Positions 44,905-53,649 of a stretch of 64,000 nt of DNA are shown here, piece after piece; the stretch's first letter is position 1; each line of letters opens with the position of its first letter. The stretch is taken from assembly GCA_002205965.3 (NCBI GenBank), contig NADL03000603.1, positions 124,001-188,000 on the forward strand, given 5' to 3'. Source of the DNA: Kappaphycus alvarezii (taxonomy: Eukaryota; Rhodophyta; Florideophyceae; Gigartinales; Solieriaceae). A model generated the notes under the pieces. That model worked only from the letters and a program-made list of their open reading frames with translations, was not told where the DNA came from and searched no databases. Position numbers and translations under genes: made by a program.

Positions 44905-45240
44905 CGTTGAAAATTGACCAAATATTTTAATCTCTATCCCGGTGTTCTACGGTGATGCTGAATGGGAAGAAAATGTGGGTTGATTTAATATTTGAAAAAT
45001 ATGGTCGGTTGTCCTGGAAAATCCTAAAGGTCGCCCAGTAATACCTCTAAATTCGGCTCAAGCCCTATAAGTATAAGTAGTCCTAGGTTGTTGGAAATAT
45101 TTTTACATGCTCGAGCCATCGAAACATTCCCTCGATCAGCTATCATTAAATTTGGTTTTCTATTCATTATTCATTCTAAGTCCAATTGTGGCATTTATTT
45201 ATTTATTAAAGTTGGAACTATTTATTTTTGGATCTACCTG
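44905..45240. mobile_element. 336-bp insert with LINE K-like tail
   Basis: It is flanked by TCCCAATTA (44896-44904 and 45241-45249). Inside, about 44945-45075 is similar in reverse to the LINE K 3' UTR (30075-30196). The rest is AT-rich and unassigned. Confidence 0.5.
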
Positions 45241-45981
45241 TCCCAATTATTTTGTACATTACTGTGTCCGTATACCCTTTTTGAGTCGATTGTGGTTGTT
45301 TTGAAACCATAGGATAGATCGGATATATCGTCCAAGAGTTAAACACCCAAAGCTTTCCCCTCTCTTGGAGAGAACAGGGGCACGCCCTATTATGATGAAA
45401 CCGTCTTACATCCGTCGACGCCGTCCGCTTCCCCTTCCAGGCTCGATACCCATCCGAGCCCCTTAAACATGTTAAACTTGGCGAGAACACTCGCCTTTCC
45501 ACTTTGATACGTTGAAAGGATACTGTGCATAGCTCCATTTCCATTTCACTCTCTACGCTGGCTGTCTATTACCCAATGGATCGATAATCTGGGGTTGCAA
45601 TTGGCAGTGCCGCACCGACAGCCGTTCCGATTGTTGATGGGCAGCAAGCATGGTTCGCTCACCACGCGACAAGACTCGCCCAGAATGATGCTACATGTTT
45701 CTTGGAAGGGTTTTTGGGCGACACTCATGGCCATAACTTGAAAGCGTGTACATTCTAGAGAACCTCCGTTCCAAGGGTATGTAATGGAAAAAGTTAAGGT
45801 GTTTTAATGATTGAAAAATAAGTTAGCCTACGGTTCAAAGCGTATCAAATATTTGGAAAAAAGGTCAGCATGAGGGACCCAAGAAACGAAGTTCATCTGG
45901 GTCAAAATGGCAAGAAAGCCGATGCGAGACTCGCTGTCAGGCTGCCCAGGATAGACATGTATGTAAGTGATTACAAACAAT

Positions 45982-46060
45982 AGGGGGCTAATTTACTGTG
46001 GTAGATATGTGGGTTAGTATCCAGTAAATTTGTACTTGAGCGTAGATATCATATTATTAC
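45982..46060 (+). repeat. Short dispersed repeat L, copy 2
   Basis: It is near-identical to 33053-33130. No terminal features are apparent. Confidence 0.55.
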
Positions 46061-46239
46061 AAACATGAGGCATATTGTGAGATTGTGCTATCCGGAAAGT
46101 TAGATAAACCACCCCAGTTAGCCCAAACGTGGTTTCGTTTCTCCAACTGCCCCCTCTCATCACTCAACCCAACTACTCGCAGATCTTCTTCGACATTTCG
46201 TCGAATTTGGCGCCCGCGTCGTCCGACATATCTTTGGAT

Positions 46240-46400
46240 GCAAGCACGGCCAAGTGATCGCTCGCCCACCCGACGGAATGTCGCATTCCTTGCGTATAGC
46301 CTATTTTCCATACATATGGACATACAGCGACTGCTGTTCCCTCGCTGCACCGATCTTTTCGATATCTTTGTCGGTATTATCGCTATCTTTCGCCCCGTTA
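46240..46400 (-). repeat. Repeat related to 32390-32550
   Basis: On the minus strand a reading frame with DNTDKDIEKIGAAREQQS matches DKDIDVIGAASAQKS at 32405-32450 on the plus strand. It lies immediately beside the split solo LTR. The element class is unknown. Confidence 0.45.
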
Positions 46401-47566
46401 CTCGTTGCTTGAACTCTGAATGCAAATATTGAAGTTAGTTTTCGGTATAAGGAATTCTTAGAAGCAACTAGTCCATTAGGAGTTGTTGCAAGCGACGAAA
46501 GTTCTGCCGTGGTATAGTTGAGCAAACTAGAAGAAATTGGTAAGAGGGGCAGTTGAGAGAGCTACAAGCAAGTATAGAAGGGGAAAGTTCTTCAGCTTAT
46601 GCTCTGTGACCAGTGTACAAAAATGTTTCTTTGCCCTTAAGTTGACTCTCAACTTCCTAACTACTTGGGATTTGACTTGAAGTTGTTTATCACCTTGCTT
46701 AACCTCTTCGAGAGAAAGAAGTTCACTCAGCATGCAGGGACCTTTCAGTTAACCATAAAGTCCCGAATAAACGTAAAAAGTAACATAAAATTCATTAGAG
46801 GGAATCTTCTGGAGGAGAGAGACTATTAGAAGATATTTCTTTCGAGGTACAAATCTAGGTGACATACCCATGCCCACCACCATTGACGAAGGTGGGAATG
46901 ATGTTGCCATTATATAGACTTTTGAAAACATTCCTAGTATCACCCAGCTGCCCTCATGCACCACCGCAAGATCCAGGTCCTACAGCAAAAGCTGTCAAGG
47001 CGCCTGGTCCCCCCCTTTTGCCCTCCTGCGACCCAGGTTTCGATCCAGTCTCTGGTTTTCGACTCCCTCGGTGCCCCTTCTCCGGATACTGCATTATTTA
47101 TAGAAGAGCTTGTGCACGTGTAGTCACGAAATGTCACACCTCGGACACTACAATTCGCAACTATATCTACCAGCGTAATTTGTTGCACTTTGTGGTCTTG
47201 GTGGCTATGGCCATCATATCGCGGGCCCACTGCACGTGCCCGATGTATTCCATCCAGTTAGCTCTTAACTGAATATTCAGTCAGTCGATGTACACTCAAG
47301 ATAAGCAAAGAGTAAAGATTCATAAAAATAAAAGAACTTAGACATGAACTGACCCCTATTAAGCACAGCGTACCATAAATAAAAATAAACCCATGAATTT
47401 ACCACACTCATCCAAATTAAAATATACTTCAAATTCAGATACTGTAAATACTTCTTGCAAATTCAGATAATAGTGAGCTTACGCAAAAACAGAATTCTGA
47501 AATGTCTTCAGAAAGAGGTAGTATGATAAATTTCTGAAAGGTATTTCAGAAATTATTTTCTGGAAT

Positions 47567-48660
47567 TTGAAAACGTGTTTACTCATGGACAAATGGGAAA
47601 AAGTAAATTCCATTATTACCTCTTTAGAGCCTAGGAGTATTACGAGCGACCTCCAACATCGCATCCGACATGGTGAAAGCCAAGCAGAAGGATTTCTCAA
47701 GGACGCTCTGTCAACAAAGAGCAAGCAAATGGTCTACATCTTTTGCAACCATTGCTAGGCGTCGTCAAGAAGTGCCCCAGTCCGCTTTCAATTCCTCCAT
47801 AACATTGAAAAATGACATGTAATGCGGTCATGTATCGTCGGGATTTATCTCAAGTCATCAACAGAAGTAACCGCATCAGCAGTGCCCAATTTGAATTCAA
47901 CTTTAGTCGCTTTAGCGAGGGTGAGTGTCTGGCCCTTTTTCGCTTTAGGAAATGCGATATGAAGAAAGTTGTTGACGTCGTGGATTGACCAATTGAGCAA
48001 TTGCTTACAAGCAGAAAACCGTTAAGCAGTCAATCCTTTGCTGGTTACCTGCATCATACTTCGAAGAATCGCTACCCTGGTAGCTGGATGGATATGGAAC
48101 TCATATTTTGGGAAGGAATCGAGCATTTGATTGATAAAAGGGGATGTCTATTGAATAACGGACTTAGCAAGGATTTTATGGAAACCCGATCGTTTACATA
48201 TGCACAAGCTATCTACTAAAAGACGAATTGAATGCCTAACTGTGTCGGTTTTAGAGATGGAACGGTCATTGGGATTGCGAGACCGACGGGGCAGATGGAA
48301 CAGATGGTAACCTACAATGGACAAAAGAGGAAGCACAGTCTCATGTATCAGGTTTTCAGTGTACCGGATAAATTACTCCTGCATGCGTATGGACCAATTG
48401 AAAGTCGCAAGCACGACTGGACTCTGTATGTAAGGAGCGGATTGATGGAGCTCTTACTGGAGACGTTAAAAATCGGGGAGAGGGCGCATTGCTTGTACGG
48501 AGATCCTGGATAGAGTCGGAGGTCGATTCTGGAGGTTACGTATGAGCGAAGCAGCCTCCAATCGTTTCAGAGGGCGTTCTATATAGGGATGTCCGAGGAA
48601 CATGCTTCTGTAGAGTGGTTCTTCATTAAACTCAAGCTGTTCTTCACCACGATGTTTTCA
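47567..48660 (+). pseudogene. Harbinger-type transposase (DDE superfamily), decayed
   Basis: The core has CVGFRDGT (first Asp, 48256-48258), a YNGQKRKHSLMYQ segment, YGPIESRKHDW, YGDPG (second Asp, 48502-48504) and SEEHASVEWFF (Glu, 48613-48615), all in one frame. These are the conserved blocks of the Harbinger DDE transposase that cuts and pastes the element. Stops at about 48217, 48230 and 48511, and several in the N-terminal part (47755-48000), show that it is inactive. Confidence 0.85.
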
Positions 48661-48831
48661 AGCGAAGGCTGAAGACTTTAGAGTCACCTGTAGTTGTGCT
48701 ATACGATGCGTCTATGATTCTCGCGAACATCCGCAGCTGCATCCATCCCGACCAGATATCGAGCTTCTTTAATTGCTCCGCAACGTTACAGGAGTACCTA
48801 TCTTTAGTAGAGTAGAAAATTATAAGAGTAA

Positions 48832-48926
48832 CTCGCTCCTCTTGTGTCGCGCGTAGCGCACGTAGCACGACACACGAGGAGCGAGGACAAAGTCCGCGAA
48901 TGCGATATTTAACGCGGACTTTGTCC
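48832..48926. repeat. Two adjacent GC-rich hairpins between the Harbinger genes
   Basis: The first pair of 18-base arms is 48832-48849 and 48868-48885 (one mismatch, CTCGCTCCTC... with its complement). The second pair is perfect, 14 bases, 48885-48898 and 48913-48926 (GGACAAAGTCCGCG and complement). They share one base at the junction. They lie where the convergent transposase and SANT-like genes meet. Confidence 0.85.
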
Positions 48927-49239
48927 GCAGCCCCGCAGGGGGTCCGCGCGAGCGGAAGTTCTGCAGGTTTTTATGCAGGTCCTGTAGTATTATTACTTCT
49001 CAGGGAAGCACAGGCACGCAAAAACGCCTTTAAAACTAGCTAACGGACCCTCTACTTTCGCTGAAAAGTGTCTAACATAAGTTTAAATTTCTCCAACTAT
49101 AGCTTCTGCTGCGCTTCGCGTTCAGCTCGGCACTCCTTACGCTCTAACTCTCGCTCTTCGCGCTGCATCTCCAAACGCTCCTTTTCAAAAGCCGAACTGT
49201 CGCGGTCCACCGCCACCTGTGCCAAGACCGCATCGCGTA

Positions 49240-50002
49240 AAGACATAGCAAATCGTCCAAGCTTCCCAGCCGAATCGTGCCCCTCATTCCCCCATTTCTT
49301 TCCCGCATCACACGTCGCCCTTCAGCACTTCGTTCCTCGCCCTCACTTCTCACATTGCCGTCATCTCTCCCGTCGCTGCCGCCATTCGTTCACTTCGTTG
49401 CGCTTCTAATGATATCCCGCCAAACTCCCTCCTTTCCATCATCCAGCGCCTTCGCCACGTCAAATTTCGCTGTCTTCTTCGCTTCCAAGTCATCTCAAGC
49501 CTCCCCCATCGTCATCAGCAGCTCATCAGTTTTATAAACCTCCCTCCCCTCCAACCCCCAATGCGCTGATCCCTTCGGTCCTTCTTATCAAAGAACTCCT
49601 GAAGGCGCTTGTACCGATCCTGCACACTTTTTCACGTTACGCGCTGGTTTAATGACGGATTGTCATTCATACGCGTCGCTGCCGCCTGTAATCGCGTCCG
49701 CATCTCCCCAATGGACGCTATATGCGCTTTGGAGGCCGATTTCCCGCACAGTAATGAGATCCTCACAAGATGTAAAACAGAAGTGGCGGCCTTTCTTCTC
49801 CCAAATATCGCTGGCGATGATAGAAGGTGCGGGCGTGGTTGGACGAGGGTTTTTGTTGTGAGGTCTGTAACAGGGGAGACGAAGGGAGAAGGGGGGAAGG
49901 AGAAGGAGAAGTGGAAGGAACATGCGCAGTGTTGACGATGTTGACCTTGCCATGATGACGGGATGGTTGCTCGATGAACTGGAGCGAAGACTCCTGCGCC
50001 AT
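49240..50002 (-). pseudogene. SANT/Myb-like second ORF of the Harbinger element, decayed
   Basis: Minus-strand readings contain VQDRYKRLQEFFDKKDRRDQ (about 49575-49640) and YKTDELLMTM. They are preceded by an Arg/Asn-rich stretch with NDNPSLNQRV and followed by a charged tail with AKALDD. This fits the trihelix/SANT-like DNA-binding partner protein of Harbinger elements. At least two frame breaks are present. Confidence 0.55.
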
Positions 50003-50219
50003 GTTTATTCTTCACAACCATTTCTCACGGGTCTTCACTAACTGGTCACATTTCAGCAATATACCTCACGACTTCATTCCAGAATTCTACAATTGAATTA
50101 CAGACTGTAATTATATTACTGAAATTTGGCAGTTTTATTTCTGAATTCTTTGTGCGTAAGCTCTCGAATGCCCATCTTCTAAATTTTTTTCCTGTGCAAG
50201 TTTAGTGCATATCAAATGC

Positions 50220-50640
50220 AGTGCAACGATTGCGTTGCGCTCCGAACGGCATCGTAAAGCGGCACTGTATGGTTTTCGTCAAGGTTGCCGGTCAGTGGTG
50301 CAGCTTGTCGCCGTGGCATTCGTCTGAAGGGTTCTTCATGGCAAGCGAAGAAGCCTGTTTTTGAAGCCCTGTTCTGCGGGGTATTTTGGTGGAATCTTTC
50401 TTGCTCTTCTCTCTGTTGTTTCAGTTGTCCTCCCCACTCCTTCCAGTACCCAAGGCTGACAAGTATGCCGTTAATTCTCCATGTCTACCGATATCCCCTC
50501 ACACGTCACTAATCGGTGATTAGCAGTCCCTATCTTCTATGAAGCCACCCCTATTATATTCAACCCCAAAGGCGTCTATGGGCAGGCATCAAATGGGCGC
50601 GCGGGTGAGGTTATTACGAAAACGGATATAGCCATGGATT
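50220..50640 (-). repeat. Repeat FG, copy 3
   Basis: It is the reverse of 31930-32350, with shared GTGGTGCAGCTTGTCGCCG and similar blocks. It begins five bases after the target duplicate of the solo LTR. Confidence 0.5.
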
Positions 50641-50677
50641 TGTCTGTACAAGTTCTACACTTCTCCTCACCTAAAAA

Positions 50678-50733
50678 CCATGGCATATATCGGATATATC
50701 TTTCAAGAGTGAAACACCCAAACCTTTTCCCTT
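50678..50733 (+). mobile_element. Very short LINE C tail
   Basis: It is 56 bp ending AAACACCCAAACCTTTTCC. It is flanked by ACCTAAAAA (50669-50677) and ACCTCAAAA (50734-50742), a 9-bp duplication with one change. Confidence 0.7.
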
Positions 50734-50811
50734 ACCTCAAAAGCCGGGGAAGAAATTGCCCGGAAACACTCAGTGTACATGGCGATCATCTCATGCACTG
50801 TGTAATACAAA

Positions 50812-50895
50812 AAATGGTCCTCCCTTCACGTTATACAGGAAATGGTCCTCCCTTCACGTAATACAGGAAATGGTCCTCCCCTCGTGTAATCCAGC
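50812..50895 (+). repeat. Tandem repeat, three 28-bp units
   Basis: Units at 50812-50839, 50840-50867 and 50868-50895 begin AAATGGTCCTCCC. A partial unit precedes them. It lies at the very start of element M copy 2 and is not obvious in copy 1. Confidence 0.85.
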
Positions 50896-51260
50896 AACCT
50901 ACAACGATCCTGCCCCTAACTTCTCCAACCGTCATTTCCAAATTTACTTCCATTTTATCTAGATATTTTTATACTGTATTTAGCCCTCTGAATCGACCCC
51001 GAATCAAGTCCCTTTTCCCTTTTAGCTTACCTCCTCCTCCAAATTCGCCTTTTTTTGAGAAGAAGGGCGCAAATGCACTATTGCAAAATCCCTTGCAGAT
51101 TTATTTTACCTATTCCTAATCTATAGAACCTGCCCCGGGAGCCTATTTAAACCCCTTTATTCTAAGTTCCAAATGCCCCCGATCATTTTACTCATCACCC
51201 CTCTCCCCCCACACACCCAAAACACCCTACATTGCCTCCTGTTCCCCAACGTCTATCACA

Positions 51261-51885
51261 ATGAGCAACCTTCGCCCCTCTGTCCCTATTTCCAAAAACC
51301 GCCCTTCCCGTTCCATCAATGGCCTTCGTCTCGCCGCCTACGGGCCAACCGATGCCGACGACTACATCCGGCGGCAAACAAAGAAGCAAATCATCGAGTT
51401 CGTGCGCCGCCTCTTCGTAGAAGAAGAAGCGAGGGAGGTAAGTCCGGGAGAGGCTGAGAAGGTCGAGGAGGAGAGCGGGGAGTCCTTCGAGGAATGGTTA
51501 GCCCCTGAGCTAGTGTACGAGGCTCAGGAAGATGAGGAGGAGGAGGATGAGAAGGATGAGGGGAGGAAGAAGGATGAGGAGGAGGAAGAAGAGGATGAGG
51601 AGGATGAGGAGGAGAAGAGGATGAGGAGGAAGAGGAAGAGGATGAGGAGGAGGAGATGAGGGAACAGGGGGCATGGAAAGTGTTGGACTGGTGGGGCCTG
51701 GAATAGAGAGTATGGATCAAGTTGTGCCCACGATGGAACCGGATGGAGATATCTTTAGTAGTCTAGATATCTCCCAGGGGGAAATAGAGAGTTGTGAGCC
51801 ATTCGCAGATATTTGTGGGGACTGCTTGGACAGCATGGATATTTTAGAGGAGTTGTTTGGATCTGATTTAGAGAATGGGAAATAA
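51261..51885 (+). CDS. Acidic protein encoded inside element M (two frames)
   Basis: ATG 51261 opens a 132-codon frame. A basic/hydrophobic N-terminal region contains RRQTKKQIIEFVRRLFVEEE. A SGESFEEWLAPELVYEA block follows, then a long Glu/Asp-rich tract coded by GAGGAT-type repeats that ends at 51657. A second open stretch in the next frame (51673-51885) reads DIFSSLDISQ and DSMDILEELFGSDLENGK. The second segment and the N-terminal region are conserved in copy 1, so both were probably coding, joined across the repeat-prone acidic tract by an indel or by splicing. A possible 5' splice site GAGGTAAGT lies at about 51437. Function unknown. The acidic Leu/Phe-rich end resembles activation-domain composition, but that is only an inference. 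Confidence 0.5.
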
Positions 51886-52012
51886 GAGGACAAATTAATT
51901 GTTAGTTTCTTAAGTATCTTTTGCTTAGAGTATATTGTCCACACAAAGTATTTTTATGCATTTCTTGGTATCTTCTGTAGTTTTGTTCGGACTTTAGGGG
52001 TAGCCAAAAGTC

Positions 52013-52020
52013 TATATAAG
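52013..52020 (+). promoter_or_regulatory. TATA box in the shared LTR part of element M
   Basis: TATATAAG lies in the same context (AAAAGTC upstream) as in the family A LTR at 7039-7046. It is downstream of the acidic ORF, so transcription from it would start the retroelement RNA, not the ORF. Confidence 0.5.
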
Positions 52021-52794
52021 CTGAGTAAACTGCTTCCTCATGGAGAGGTCAAGCAAGTTGGCAGACAACTTCAAGCCAAGTCCCGAGTAGTAGGAAGTTG
52101 AGAGTCAACTTCAGACCCAAGAAAACTTTTTCTTACGCTAGTCGCAGAGCGTCGGTGGTAGACCCTGCCCCTTTTATACTTGCTTGTAGCTTCCTCAACT
52201 CTCTTCTATATACACTCCCTTTTATTCGTTCAACAATACCACGGCAGCACTTTTGTCGCTCGCAACACCTCCTTCTCAGGGTAATTGGTTCTGAGGATCT
52301 CCTCCCACGCCGATTTACCCCTATCACACTGCTTGCATGGAGCCCACAGGATCAAGCGACATGATTGCCAAGCAGCCCTTCTCGCAAAAGATCTTGCAAG
52401 AGCTTCTCGTCATCCTTTCGTAGAGCCACGCCATGGTCTCCACACGAGACCTGACATCCAAGCAATGGGAAGTAGCAGAGGGAGCGACTTTTTTGATACT
52501 ACCTTTGTGAATCCCCTCTCTCCCTCCAACAAGAGAGTGAAGGCCTTTAACCCGATGTCCCCTCTGAATGCGGCGCGAAATGCAAAGGCACGCTGCAGCA
52601 GCCGTCATATCCAATGCGGCCTGCTTGATGGCTGACCTGAAGGTAGGCTTTTAGGGAGCGCGCTTCCTTCCCCATTACTTTGTCTGCATAACTTTTTGAG
52701 TCGATTGTGGTTGTCTGAAAAACTATGGGGTAGATCAGATGATATATATTCCAAGAGTAAAACACCCAAACCTTTCCCCCTAACTGGTGATGTA

Positions 52795-53640
52795 GTAGTG
52801 GTGGTAGATCTTTATTTGTCATACAATGTCGCACAGAGGCGTGCGGAGGGTATTTATAAATTAACTACGGATGCGGGCGGCGGGTAGAAACTTGTCGCGC
52901 CTGCATTATTTGGAGACTAAATGCAAAACGGGTAACGAAGTCGCGGAGCTCCTGATGAGGGGAGGAACCGCGACGAGAAGCAGCGAAGGAAGCAAGGCGG
53001 CGGAAAAAAGCCTTACCGTCGTCGCCCAAGGCGCCATAGATATCAATCCCGACGGGGAGAGGAGGATATCGTTTCGGTTGCAGTAAGTGCCGTAATGACG
53101 ATGTTTCTCGCGCTCTGCGAGTGTCGCGGCGGCGCCGGCAGTAACCGTACTTGGCGAAATGTGGCGGCGTGCGGAGGGTGGGCAACAGTAACGTCGACGG
53201 CTATATCGGTACTGTGAAGCCCGTATGCAGCGGGTATGTAGATATCCATTCGTAGCACGGGGACTCCGAATGCCCAGATGAGTCGGGAACCTGGTGGAGG
53301 AGCGGATGTTCGACGAGGGCGACGATCCCAACTTCCTTGCAGTAGCGGGCAAGAACGTTGCGGAGGATGTGGTGACGACGAGTCATCCCGTCTTCGTATT
53401 TGCAGGTCAACGCGTGTTGACCACTTGGATCTAAGACGGGTGCGATGTCGGCCGAGCGGCGGGAGCAGACCGGACAGCGAGTAGATCCAGGGAATAGCGC
53501 GATGCCGAGACGTAGAGCCAGAGCGACTTTCCAGGCGGAAGAGGACATGTACGTACCGCGCAGTAGTGGCGCATGGGTTCTTTTCCATAGACCAAAACCC
53601 GTACCAAACCAATTAAGTAACCTATCCTATTTAACCCAAA
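52795..53640 (-). mobile_element. LINE B, copy 2 (ORF2 C-terminus and 3' end)
   Basis: The minus strand encodes a CPVC-x16-HALTC zinc-type motif (53350-53450), TRRHHILRNVLARYCKEVGI, HPLLHQVPDSS and, in other frames, DIAVDVTVAHP and IDIYGALGDDGKAFFRRLA. This order (C..C..H..C, RHN, DVTV, G-x-F/L-G-D) is the C-terminal part of LINE ORF2. An AATAAAG signal lies near the 3' end (about 52818). It is 5'-truncated and frame-broken. Confidence 0.8.
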
Positions 53641-53649
53641 CATTCACCC

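Larger units (their letters stand above)
43395..45790 (+). mobile_element. Composite LINE (families C and E), copy 3, interrupted twice
   Basis: This has the same content as 35815-37433 in opposite orientation. It covers LINE C ORF2 C-terminus (43395-44882, ending NATCLIDGLKIAL-stop), LINE C tail (to about 45362) and family E C-terminus (45363-45790, with AVPIVDGQQAWF). The solo LTR at 43876-44593 splits the codons around KVPLFPSAL. A further 336-bp insert splits the tail at 44905-45240. The left limit matches that of copy 2. Confidence 0.75.
47475..50163 (+). mobile_element. PIF/Harbinger DNA transposon (about 2.7 kb, decayed)
   Basis: Terminal inverted repeats are visible: GAGCTTACGC at 47475 and GCGTAAGCTC ending at 50163, extended by the paired motifs CAGAATTCTGAAAT and ATTTCTGAATTC. 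Inside are a plus-strand DDE transposase remnant and a minus-strand SANT-like second ORF, the two-gene layout of PIF/Harbinger elements. The expected 3-bp target duplication is not clear, which fits its age. Confidence 0.85.
46424..50214 (-). repeat. Old family A solo LTR split by a Harbinger transposon
   Basis: LTR sequence lies at 46424-47474 and resumes at 50164-50214 (ends GTGCATATCA). A 5-bp repeat AATGC flanks it (46419-46423 and 50215-50219). Divergence from the young LTRs is substantial, and about 300 bp at 46950-47280 has no counterpart in family A and may be another insert. Confidence 0.75.
50801..52326 (+). mobile_element. Element M copy 2: 1526-bp LTR-like element carrying an ORF
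   Basis: It begins TGTAATAC, ends CCCCTATCA and has a perfect 5-bp target duplication CACTG (50796-50800 and 52327-52331) inside LINE C. It shares its body with copy 1 (30207-31683). About 51990-52326 is close to the family A R-U5 region. The remaining 1.2 kb contains a three-unit tandem repeat and the acidic-protein ORF. No internal LTR pair or pol is present, so it behaves as a solo LTR. Confidence 0.8.
50743..52790 (+). mobile_element. LINE C copy split by element M
   Basis: 50743-50800 encodes SVHGDHLMHC in broken frames. After element M the reading continues at 52327 with RIKRHDCQAALLAKDLARA, a VEPRHGLHTRPDIQ segment and DFFDTTFV, and ends SNAACLMADLKVGF-stop at about 52652. The full LINE C tail runs to 52790. 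The C..H..C, RHD, RPDI and D-x2-TF blocks mark the LINE ORF2 C-terminus. An internal deletion removed the GWHPDA part. Confidence 0.8.

Noticed and set aside
49068-49537. Plus-strand Arg/Ser-rich frames in the Harbinger element
   Set aside because: They overlap the minus-strand SANT-like readings and show no domain pattern.
51391-51720. Minus-strand Ser/Pro-rich open frame opposite the acidic tract
   Set aside because: It is the complement of GAGGAT-type repeats. The composition, not selection, keeps it open.
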